Shown here one piece after another: positions 53,939 through 61,292 of a stretch of 64,000 nucleotides of DNA. The notes under the pieces were generated by a model that saw only the letters and a program-made list of their open reading frames with translations, searched no databases and was not told the DNA's origin. The translations under genes and the position numbers were made by a program. The stretch's first letter is position 1; each line of letters opens with the position of its first letter. Origin of the DNA: Nitrosopumilaceae archaeon AB1(1) (GTDB lineage: Archaea; Thermoproteota; Nitrososphaeria; Nitrososphaerales; Nitrosopumilaceae); contig CP136752.1 in the NCBI GenBank assembly GCA_033471095.1, positions 135,259 through 199,258 on the forward strand, given 5' to 3'.

Positions 53939-55186
53939 TTAGGTAGAACAGACTGAATTGCTCAAAGCAGAATCAGAGATACTTACTAGAAGGGTAAAGT
54001 TTTGAAGAGTTGTAGTTATTTGGTTACTGTTAATAGTAATTTTCTGTCTAGTATTCCACAAGGAAGGTAAATCAAAAAATGGAACATTATTAGTGATTGG
54101 TTGATTTGTAAAGTTTGCAAGTGATAAATCATTTACGTTTGTGATATTACTAGTTGTTTGATTATATGATAGTGTTAATGATGATGTGAGTGAAATACTA
54201 GAGTCTAGTGTTAGATTGATTGCAGTGTCATTATGTCTAGTTATACTAGTTGTATCAATACCTAAAATATTTACTGCAAAGTCAGTTGGAGAAGTGGTAT
54301 TGGTAAGAGTGATTCCTTTATCAAAGTTGACAGTAATGATGTCACCTTGCTGGTTTGTATAAGCACTAACAAAAATTGGAGGTGGTAGAACATTATTAGT
54401 GATTGGTTGATTCACAAAGTTTTCTAGTGTTATGTCTGTACTTTGAGTAGAGTTTATTCCACCACTAGTTTTAGTATATGAGATAGTGATGATTTCATTT
54501 GCCAAGAGATTTCCGCTTAAATTCAGAGTAATTGAAGAGGAGTTTGATGTTATACTATCTATTGTAGCAGATGTACCAGTAAGAGTAAAGTCAGTAGTAG
54601 GAATAACCGAATAGGTAATGTTTTCATTAAAAGTAATTATAATGTTATCACCTTGTGTGTTGGTAATAGCAAAAGATATCACCACACGTCTATCTTCAGG
54701 TGCAGATATAGTAAAGAAAGTAGAGGGAGAGTTTTGATTTGCATACTCTGTTGCAATCCAGTCTGCAGAGCGAGCAGTAGAGGATAGTCGGAATTCATCG
54801 AATTTGCCATCAAAGTAGTGATGAGCTGGATTATTGGCTCTTCCGATATAGTTTGATGTTCTATTCACATCATTAGGTGTAAGCAGAGCACTAACAACTG
54901 AGGTGCCATTGTGATAAATAGTTGCTGTACCTGATGATTCATGTACAACTGTAAGGTATGCCCATTGACCTAGACTCAAAATACGTGGAGTTGTTAAACT
55001 CTGGACGTTATCAGCATTGTGTATTTGATATCTCAAACGATCGATTTGCCTAAGGTGAGTAAATATAATATTGTCTTGTTCATGACCATTGCCAAAATCA
55101 ACGAATCTAGAAGAAAGTTTAAAGACATCAATATTTGCCCATGCCGAGATGGTAAAGTCTGTATTGTAGAATAGACTACTTGCCAA
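53939..55186 (-). CDS. giant adhesin piece 4: LamG 2, beta repeats, DUF2341 copy 3 start
   Basis: 415 codons, frame open back to 55363. LamG (ASSLFYNTDFTISAWANIDV; YNGTS-type kit replaced by YHNGTS), two beta repeats, then DUF2341 up to ISDSALSNSVCST-stop. The stop results from an extra base in AGAACAGACTGAATTG (~53949); uninterrupted copies read AGAACAGCTGAATTG or AGAACAGATGAATTG. Confidence 0.6.
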   Translation of the reverse strand: MASSLFYNTDFTISAWANIDVFKLSSRFVDFGNGHEQDNIIFTHLRQIDRLRYQIHNADNVQSLTTPRILSLGQWAYLTVVHESSGTATIYHNGTSVVSALLTPNDVNRTSNYIGRANNPAHHYFDGKFDEFRLSSTARSADWIATEYANQNSPSTFFTISAPEDRRVVISFAITNTQGDNIIITFNENITYSVIPTTDFTLTGTSATIDSITSNSSSITLNLSGNLLANEIITISYTKTSGGINSTQSTDITLENFVNQPITNNVLPPPIFVSAYTNQQGDIITVNFDKGITLTNTTSPTDFAVNILGIDTTSITRHNDTAINLTLDSSISLTSSLTLSYNQTTSNITNVNDLSLANFTNQPITNNVPFFDLPSLWNTRQKITINSNQITTTLQNFTLLVSISDSALSNSVCST

Positions 55187-55363
55187 GTCTGGAAGATCAA
55201 GATAATCTCCGTTGGAGTCGTCTACTCCATCAAAGTTTAGTCCATTACCAATTTGTGCAGATACTAAATCACTAGAATTAAAGTCAGTAGAGTCTGTAGA
55301 TAGTGGTGTTGCATGACAATCATTCCCTGATGAGTCTAGAGTAGAGTTTGCACCAAAAGTGGA

Positions 55364-55759
55364 TTAATCCATGTGATAAATTATTTCATAGTCTGAATCC
55401 CAAACATTAGGATATGGAATAGATGACGCTGTTGAGACATTATAATACATGTAGAGTATGGTATCACTGGTATTGCTCAAAGTAGGTAGACGAACCCAAG
55501 CTACCAGAGTACCGGTAGTAGCATTATTAGTAAATGATTCAATTTCATGCTCTAAGAGGGTATTGCCATCAGTAGTAGTGAATCTTATATCTTGTCCAGC
55601 AGATTGAACAGTTGTAGAATTGAAATTTGTATCATTTATTGATATTAAAACTGTGAAATTTTCATGATTTCCAATTACTTGAGATGAATCTATAGTGATC
55701 TGTAGTCTTGTGTCCCAAGAGGCACCTAGTATTTGTTGAACAACTACAGTTCTATTCAC
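55364..55759 (-). CDS. giant adhesin piece 3: Ig-like end and DUF2341 copy 2
   Basis: 131 codons from the first available GTG; the frame is open back to 55897. Contains the WDTRLQITIDSSQVIGNHEN variant of DUF2341. Ends YEIIYHMD followed by TAA at 55364-55366, where other copies have CAA (HMDQSTF). The same nonsense change recurs at ~52042. Confidence 0.6.
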   Translation of the reverse strand: MNRTVVVQQILGASWDTRLQITIDSSQVIGNHENFTVLISINDTNFNSTTVQSAGQDIRFTTTDGNTLLEHEIESFTNNATTGTLVAWVRLPTLSNTSDTILYMYYNVSTASSIPYPNVWDSDYEIIYHMD

Positions 55760-55897
55760 TTGGATGGCATTATTGCCTGCTGAATCAGCAGAGTTGTATG
55801 TGATGGTGTAATTGCCTACAGTATTTGTATCTACAGTGTCATCACGAATAACGATAGGAGAGCCATCATCAGTAGTGGCGTTTTGCTCAGAGTAGGA

Positions 55898-56608
55898 TTA
55901 GCCAAGTTTTACATAAATAGTAGCATCACCATTCAGTGTAATGATTGGCGGAGTGGTATCTGGAACGCTATTAATTACAGGTTGATTCACAAAGTTTTCT
56001 AGTGTTATGTCTGTATTTTGAGTAGAGTTTATTCCACCACTAGTTTTAGTATATGAGATAACGATGGTTGCATTTTCCAAGAACTTTCTGCTTAAATTCA
56101 GAGTAATTGAAGAGGAGTTTGATGTTATACTATCTATTGTAGCAGATGTTCCATTAAGAGCAAAGTCAGTAGTAGGAATAACCGAATAGGTAATGTTTTC
56201 ACTAAAAGTAATTATAATGTTACCACCTTGTGTGTTGGTAATAGCAGAAGTTATCACCACACGTCTATCTTCAGGTGCAGATATAGTAAAGAATGTAGAA
56301 GGAGAGTTTTGATTTGCATACTCTGTTGCAATCCAGTCTGCAGAGCGAGCAGTAGAGGATAGTCGGAATTCATCGAATTTGCCATCAAAGTATTGATTAT
56401 TTGCCCAATTGGATCTTCCGATATAGTTTGATGCTCTATTCACATCAAGAGATGTATGTACGGTATCACTAGTAATTGAGGCGCCATTTTTGTAGATAGT
56501 TGCTGTACCTGATGATTCATGTACAACTGTAAAGTATGCCCATTGACCTGTCTGCAAAACATCACTAGCTGTGATACCATCAGAGCTCGGTACCCCGTCG
56601 CACATCAT
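55898..56608 (-). CDS. giant adhesin piece 2: rest of LamG 1, beta repeat, start of Ig-like unit
   Basis: 236 codons continuing piece 1 after the +1 shift (GQWAYFTVVHESSGTATIYK, FDGKFDEFRLSSTARSADWI), then the APEDRRVVITSAITNTQGG beta repeat. Terminates at TAA 55898-55900 where sister repeats have TCA (GSSYSEQ becomes G-stop). No independent start signal. Confidence 0.6.
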   Translation of the reverse strand: MMCDGVPSSDGITASDVLQTGQWAYFTVVHESSGTATIYKNGASITSDTVHTSLDVNRASNYIGRSNWANNQYFDGKFDEFRLSSTARSADWIATEYANQNSPSTFFTISAPEDRRVVITSAITNTQGGNIIITFSENITYSVIPTTDFALNGTSATIDSITSNSSSITLNLSRKFLENATIVISYTKTSGGINSTQNTDITLENFVNQPVINSVPDTTPPIITLNGDATIYVKLG

Positions 56609-58676
56609 ATATCAAATTCATGCTAGATGGAGGGGTAGCAATTAGAATATTGTTATTATCCTGACCATTGCCAAAATCAACGATTCTAGCCCAATTTTTA
56701 AGGACATCAATATTTGCCCATGCCGAGATGGTAAAGTCTGTATTGTGAAATAGACTACCTTCCAAGTCTGGAAGATCAAGATAATTTCCGTTGTTGTCTA
56801 CTCCATCAAAGTTTAGTCCATTACCAATTTGTGCAGATACTAAATTATCAGGTAAAAAGATACCACTACCTGCAGTCCGTGGTGTTGCATGGCAATCATT
56901 CCCTGATGAGTCTAGTGTAGATTGTGCACCAAAAGTGGATTGATCCATGTGATAAATTATTTCATAGTCTGAATCCCAAACATTATCATGTATAATAGTT
57001 GCCGCTATTGAGACATTATAATACATGTAGAGTATAGTATCACTGGTATTGCTCAAAGTAGGTAGACGAACCCAAGCTACTAGGGTACCGGTAGTAGCAT
57101 TATTAGTGAATGACTCAATTTCATGCTGTAATATAGTAAATCCATCACTGCTAGTGAAAATAATATCAGCTCCGTTAGGTAGAACAGCTGAATTGTTCAA
57201 AGCAGAATCAGAGATACTTACTAGAAGGGTAAAGTTTTGAAGAGTTGTAGTTATTTGGTTACTGTTAATAGTAATTTTCTGTCTAGTATCCCACAAGGAA
57301 GGTAGATCAAAAAATTGAACATTATTAGTGATTGGTTGATTTGTAAAGTTTGCAAGTGATAAATCATTTACGTTTGTAATATTACTAGTTGTTTGATTAT
57401 ATGATAGTGTTAATGGTAATACAGGTGGAATGTTAGAGTCTAGTGTTAGATTGATGGCAGTGTCATTATGTCTAGTTATACTAGTAGCAATACCTGAAAT
57501 ATTTACTGCAAAGTCAGTTGGAGAAGTGGTATTGGTAAGAGTGACTACTTTATCAAAGTTGACAATTATGTTGTCACCTCGCTGGTTTGTATAGGCGTTA
57601 ACAAAGTTTGGAGGTGTTGGAACATTATTAGTGATTGGTTGATTTGTAAAGTTTGCAAGTGATAAATCATTCACGTTTGTAATATTACTAGTTGTTTGAC
57701 TATATGATAGTGTTAATGGTAATGCAAGCGGAATGTTAGAGTCTAGTGTTAGATTGATGGCAGTGTCATTATGTCTAGTTATACTAGTTGTAGCAATACC
57801 TGAAATATTTACTGCAAAGTCAGTTGGAGAAGTGGTATTGGTAAGAGTGATTACTTTATCAAAGTTGACAGTAATGTTGTCACCTCGCTGGTTTGTATAG
57901 GCGTTAACAAAGTTTGGAGGTGATGGAACATTATTAGTGATTGGTTGATTTGTAAAGTTTGCAAGTGATAGACCAGTGCTTACACTAGTAATATTTGTGC
58001 CTGTATCGTTGTATGATAAAAGTGGAGAGTCGTCAAAAGATAGGGCAGAGTTTAGTGAAAGAATTATAGAAGTTGCATTATTACTAGTTATACTATTCAC
58101 AGAAGTGGATGAATTAATTATAGCAAAGTCGCTAAGGAATGTAGTACTACCTACTGTAATATTATCAGAAAATACAACAGTGATATTTCTACCAGTTGTG
58201 TCAGTATATGCGCTACTAAAAATAAGAGGGGGACCTAGGACATAGTTTCGTGCAATAACATCAGAAGTGGGCGTAAGCTCTATACCAGAAAAAGTAAATA
58301 TAACTAGATTGCCAACCCTATTGTAAATCATTCTAAACTCAGCGGCGTTGGAAGATATGGGTGGAGATACAACTAGGTAGATACCGGATGGTCCATCATT
58401 ACCGAAAGCAGTTATGTTTAGAAGAATATTAGTAAAAGTAAAAGATGACTTCACAAGAGGCAAAGTAGCTGAATCGGTAAATTGGGGTGCATGATTACCA
58501 TATTGGGAATTAGGATCATGATCAGGATCTTGAGCCCAAAGTATCCTAGTACCATCAGTATTAGTACTTAGAATTTGTCCAAAAGCAGAATCTAGTGGAA
58601 AGAGCAAAGTGACAGAGAGAACGATAATAGCAGTTAAAGAGAGAGTCATCACATATGAATTATAGACATTATGCAA
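56580..58676 (-). CDS. giant adhesin piece 1: signal peptide, SwmB-like repeats, DUF2341, LamG start
   Basis: 698 codons. N-terminal secretion signal (TLSLTAIIVLSVTLLFPLDS, then AFGQ as the likely cleavage region). A unique N-terminal domain (~40-155) is followed by at least three ~100-residue beta repeats (FVNAYTNQRGDNITVNFDK...LTLSYNQTTSNITNVN). A DUF2341 domain (WDTRQKITINSNQI) and the first half of LamG 1 complete it. The only piece with a genuine start and secretion signal, so the only one expected to reach the surface. Ends where an extra C (GAGCTCGGTACC, ~56587) shifts the frame. Confidence 0.8.
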   Translation of the reverse strand: MHNVYNSYVMTLSLTAIIVLSVTLLFPLDSAFGQILSTNTDGTRILWAQDPDHDPNSQYGNHAPQFTDSATLPLVKSSFTFTNILLNITAFGNDGPSGIYLVVSPPISSNAAEFRMIYNRVGNLVIFTFSGIELTPTSDVIARNYVLGPPLIFSSAYTDTTGRNITVVFSDNITVGSTTFLSDFAIINSSTSVNSITSNNATSIILSLNSALSFDDSPLLSYNDTGTNITSVSTGLSLANFTNQPITNNVPSPPNFVNAYTNQRGDNITVNFDKVITLTNTTSPTDFAVNISGIATTSITRHNDTAINLTLDSNIPLALPLTLSYSQTTSNITNVNDLSLANFTNQPITNNVPTPPNFVNAYTNQRGDNIIVNFDKVVTLTNTTSPTDFAVNISGIATSITRHNDTAINLTLDSNIPPVLPLTLSYNQTTSNITNVNDLSLANFTNQPITNNVQFFDLPSLWDTRQKITINSNQITTTLQNFTLLVSISDSALNNSAVLPNGADIIFTSSDGFTILQHEIESFTNNATTGTLVAWVRLPTLSNTSDTILYMYYNVSIAATIIHDNVWDSDYEIIYHMDQSTFGAQSTLDSSGNDCHATPRTAGSGIFLPDNLVSAQIGNGLNFDGVDNNGNYLDLPDLEGSLFHNTDFTISAWANIDVLKNWARIVDFGNGQDNNNILIATPPSSMNLIYDVRRGTEL

Positions 58677-58721
58677 TATTTAACAAAAATAATAAAATGG
58701 CTTATAATTGTTTGTTTAATG

Positions 58722-58749
58722 GACTCTGTTGCAACTTCAGGTGTTATAT
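58722..58749 (+). repeat. IS6-like terminal repeat, left end of segment B
   Basis: GACTCTGTTGCAACTTCAGG then TGTTATAT. Imperfect inverted partner of 60953-60979. Lies ~45 bp upstream of the giant adhesin start. Confidence 0.7.
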
Positions 58750-58791
58750 ACATAACTTCTTTTTTGAACTTTAATAAAATATCTATAATTT

Positions 58792-59234
58792 CTAAAAATT
58801 AACTGCACTTTTACCAAGTGCTGGTTTACGCAATTCATCTCGTTTACGCATCTTCTCTATTTTCTCAGATTTACGTATTCGTTTTATTTCTCCTTGTTTA
58901 GAATCATCCACATATGGCCTCTTTATCAATTTTTTAAAATTTTTTCTACTTTGGCTTTAGTAGGAAATTCAGCCTCCATTTGACATTATATACTCTGACT
59001 AGGCAAACATCCAAAATTATTCTCATTCAGAATTTTAATTAAAAAACTATTCACTGTCGATTCAGGATATCTAATTCTAACCAAAGCAGCATCCATTCTT
59101 GAAATTATCATACTGATATTGTAAGCGCTACTGTGATTAATCATTTGCAAGTTTTTGAATCTTATACAGGTCAAGGACTTGTGTATGTGTGTAAAAATCA
59201 CACAATTCGAAGAGCAGATTGCAAGCATATACAA
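58792..59234 (-). pseudogene. decayed hypothetical gene within segment B
   Basis: The 82-codon frame 58986-59234 (ISMIISRMDAALVRIRYPES) ends at TAA. In the same frame after the stop it continues CQMEAEFPTKAKVEKILKN; then a shift in an A-rich run leads to RPYVDDSKQGEIKRIRKSEK and a basic tail ending GKSAVNF at TAG 58792-58794. These appear to be one ~145-residue gene with one nonsense and one frameshift mutation. The basic tail suggests nucleic-acid binding. Family not recognised. Confidence 0.45.
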
Positions 59235-59291
59235 TTAGTCAAATGTATAATGATTACAAATAGAGGATATACAAATAATAATTTTAGAATA

Positions 59292-60122
59292 ATGGAATAG
59301 ACTAGACTGAATCTGTGTAAATACTGTAATTCAGGTAATATCAAAAAAGATGGTATGAGGAACAACAAACAAGGAAAAATACAATGATTCAAATGTTTAT
59401 ATTGTAATAAACGCTTTACATCAAATTTTGAATTTGAGGGTAAACAATCTGATTCAAAAATAATTACAGGTGCATTACAAATGTACTATTCAGGTATGTC
59501 AGTTGGAGATATTTCAACACATTATGAGTTTGATACTGATGTGAATCATTCTACTATGAATCGATGGATTGCCAAATACCCTGTAATGTTAACTAGATAT
59601 CTAGATGAAATCATACCACGTGTTGGCAATTGGATTCGTGCTGATAAAGTATGAATAAAGGTGTCAGGTAAGCCAAAATATCTATTTGCATCTATGAATA
59701 ATGACACTCGTTTTGAGTTAGCTAAAGACATGGTCGATACTAAATTTCAGCACAACGCAGATTATTTGTTGAAACTGACTAAATTGATTACTGGGAATAA
59801 AACACCCAAGTATTTTATCACAGATGGATTACCATCATAGGGTAAATCGTCAAGAAGAGTATTTGGCAGAGAAACACAATATGATTAAATATGATGGAAC
59901 GTCTAAATGGTGAGATTCGTGATCGTAAGAAAGTGTTTAGAGGATTGAAGAGAAGATAGTCCGATTATTAATGGTGTGACAGTGTATTACAATTATGCCA
60001 AAAAGTATAGTGGTATTGACGATAAGAGACCATCTAAGAGAGCAAAGATAACTGTCAAGGGTCGTAACAAGTGGAATACTTTGATACAGAGTGTAAGTTT
60101 GCATGATTATGATACTATCTAA
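59292..60122 (+). pseudogene. IS6/IS240-like DDE transposase, multiply disrupted
   Basis: Reading through stops: a zinc ribbon (LCKYCNSGNIKKDG...CLYCNKRF), an HTH region (MYYSGMSVGDISTHYEF), then the DDE core NWIRADKVxIKVSGKPKYLF (first Asp), YFITDGLPS (second Asp) and, in another frame, MERLNGEIRDRKKVFRGLK (Glu). At least four in-frame stops and one shift are present, and the segment between second Asp and Glu is shortened. Non-functional. Family from motif memory: IS6-type tnp with N-terminal ribbon. Confidence 0.8.
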
Positions 60123-60342
60123 TTTTTGGGGCAAAATTTTCAATTAAACCTTTCATTGCATTATGACATTTCTTCATATCCTTGTTAATAGAGTCAGACT
60201 CTAATTGCTCAATATCGCATTCACTACATTTATCAGCATTCATATAGATTTTGTCATGTTTGCCACATAATTTTCTATTTAATTCTAACGTTGGATTTAA
60301 TCCAAGTCGTTCAACATTAAACATACTCAAATAATGAAACAT
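60115..60342 (-). CDS. small Cys-containing ORF in segment B, 75 aa
   Basis: ATG at 60342. Contains LCGKHDKIYMNADKCSECDI, a possible metal site. Its last codons overlap the transposase remnant antisense, so the end may be truncated. No family recognised; could be a passenger or fragment of the ORF series 60721-60903, 60405-60728. Confidence 0.4.
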   Translation of the reverse strand: MFHYLSMFNVERLGLNPTLELNRKLCGKHDKIYMNADKCSECDIEQLESDSINKDMKKCHNAMKGLIENFAPKIR

Positions 60343-60404
60343 TGTACTGTGATTTATAATAAAATCGGCAAGGTGCTATTTATCAGATATATCCTAAAAT
60401 TAAT

Positions 60405-60728
60405 TCATCGCTCATTGGTCTTATCCCAATTAGGATAAAAACATAATAATTTCAATTTGTTAAAATTGTCAGTATAGACATTTAATTGCTTGAATATATC
60501 CTCATATTGTGATGACACCTGTTCATTGTAGGTTATAGCAGTATCTTTCACTCCCTCAGTTGCCTGCTCATATTTATCACGAGATAAAGTTTGCTGTTTT
60601 AATAAAAAATTGGTAAAGTATCCTGTTTTCTTGTGATGATTAAGAAAATGTTTCATCCAGTAATCTTTTGTAATATCTTTTTTCTCAAAATGGAAATTAC
60701 ATAATGTGCACATTATATGATTATTCAT
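60405..60728 (-). CDS. C2H2-like zinc-finger protein in segment B, 107 aa
   Basis: Begins with CTLCNFHFEKKDITKDYWMK then HFLNHH: a C-x2-C...H-x3/4-H pattern like a classical zinc finger, followed by a helical region (YNEQVSSQYEDIFKQLNVYT). Overlaps the upstream 60-codon ORF by 8 bases. It sits among IS-type remnants, so it may be a mobile-element passenger. Function unknown. Confidence 0.5.
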   Translation of the reverse strand: MNNHIMCTLCNFHFEKKDITKDYWMKHFLNHHKKTGYFTNFLLKQQTLSRDKYEQATEGVKDTAITYNEQVSSQYEDIFKQLNVYTDNFNKLKLLCFYPNWDKTNER

Positions 60729-60903
60729 GGGATAAACATGCTAATGAAATTGCTGACTGATATTCAAATTTATCACATAGTATGTCGTTATGATTCATTA
60801 AAGATTTTGCATATTTTGCACTATATCTAACACCATTCCATATATTTTTATGAGAAATATGGATTTTAGAATCATCGGACACGATTATTTTTAAATAATT
60901 CAT
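60721..60903 (-). CDS. small ORF in segment B, 60 aa
   Basis: ATG at 60903; cytosolic, no recognised motif (KIIVSDDSKIHISHKNIWNG). Overlaps the zinc-finger ORF by 8 bases, suggesting co-translation. It lies directly inside the right end of segment B. Confidence 0.4.
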   Translation of the reverse strand: MNYLKIIVSDDSKIHISHKNIWNGVRYSAKYAKSLMNHNDILCDKFEYQSAISLACLSHE

Positions 60904-60952
60904 ATATTTAGATCGGTAATGATGTTTTTAGTATTAAATTATTAGAACCATT

Positions 60953-60979
60953 AATAACACCCGAATTTGCAATAGAGCC
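60953..60979 (-). repeat. IS6-like terminal repeat, right end of segment B
   Basis: On the minus strand GGCTCTATTGCAAATTCGGG then TGTTATT; near-identical to the right end of segment A at 34639-34666. Confidence 0.7.
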
Positions 60980-60997
60980 TGAAAACATGTTCTAATG

Positions 60998-61174
60998 TTA
61001 TAGTTTTGATTTAGGTATGGTCCAGGTCTTGTTTTTGCCTGTATAGATGTTGAACATTTTACCACAGTCACACTTGAATCTACGAACCACAGTATCAGAG
61101 TATTTCCATTCTTTGAGTGGTTTGTCCTTTTGTGTTACCCCACATATTGGACACGATACATCACTCACAAACAC
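60998..61174 (-). CDS. small zinc-ribbon protein, 56-58 aa
   Basis: GTG at 61174 (alternative GTG 61168), TAA at 60998-61000. Pattern VSCPICGVT...FKCDCGKMF gives two CxxC/CxC knuckles, followed by IYTGKNKTWTIPKSKL. A four-cysteine ribbon with a basic tail. The frame is closed by a stop three codons beyond the upstream start. Just outside segment B, so probably a chromosomal gene. Possible nucleic-acid binder; family not recognised. Confidence 0.6.
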   Translation of the reverse strand: MFVSDVSCPICGVTQKDKPLKEWKYSDTVVRRFKCDCGKMFNIYTGKNKTWTIPKSKL

Positions 61175-61292
61175 ACTAAATTTATCATATTACTTAAACA
61201 ATATGAAATAAAGAACACATGGTATTTAGTCACATACTAGTATTGGTAATAATTTCATTTGTTAAATAGTAAAATAAATAACTAGACCTGCA

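Larger units (their letters stand above)
43560..57300 (-). repeat. seven dispersed DUF2341+LamG modules
   Basis: The LamG segment ending RSADWIATEYANQNSPSTFF occurs near 43.6, 46.2, 48.5, 51.4, 53.1, 54.75 and 56.3 kb, each with a DUF2341 domain encoded just upstream. Two DUF2341 subtypes alternate (WDTRQKITINSNQ and WDTRLQITIDSSQ). LamG/concanavalin-like folds commonly bind glycans; ligand unknown here. Confidence 0.75.
34890..58676 (-). pseudogene. giant secreted adhesin-like gene, disrupted into ~18 pieces
   Basis: All minus-strand frames from 58676 to 34890 read as consecutive parts of one ~7,900-codon gene. The order is signal peptide, SwmB-like beta repeats, seven DUF2341+LamG modules, Ig-like (DUF5011/HYR-type) tract, a Thaumarchaeal surface-protein C-terminal region, Met/Asp repeat, CFI-box and terminal membrane helix. 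The frame is broken at about 56.59, 55.90, 55.37, 53.95, 52.29, 52.04, 50.08, 47.06, 46.44, 43.13, 41.40, 40.79, 40.55, 40.09, 39.17, 38.21 and 35.83 kb. Three breaks are nonsense codons (55.90, 55.37, 52.04); the others are small insertions. After each frameshift the family sequence resumes in another frame at the expected residue. If intact it would be a surface protein for cell, host or particle attachment. The coding pieces follow as separate entries. Confidence 0.85.
58722..60979. mobile_element. IR-bounded segment B, degenerate IS6/IS240-like element with passenger ORFs
   Basis: A 2.26-kb segment between inverted ends GACTCTGTTGCAACTTC and (minus strand) GGCTCTATTGCAAATTC. It holds a transposase pseudogene plus minus-strand ORFs on both sides. 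The element is larger than a simple IS6 element (~0.8 kb), so either two ends of different copies bound the segment or it acquired extra genes. No target duplication could be confirmed. Confidence 0.55.

Noticed and set aside
35818-58676. Treating each adhesin piece as an independent secreted protein
   Set aside because: Only the 58676 piece has a signal peptide; other starts are internal TTG/GTG codons and the family sequence continues across each break.
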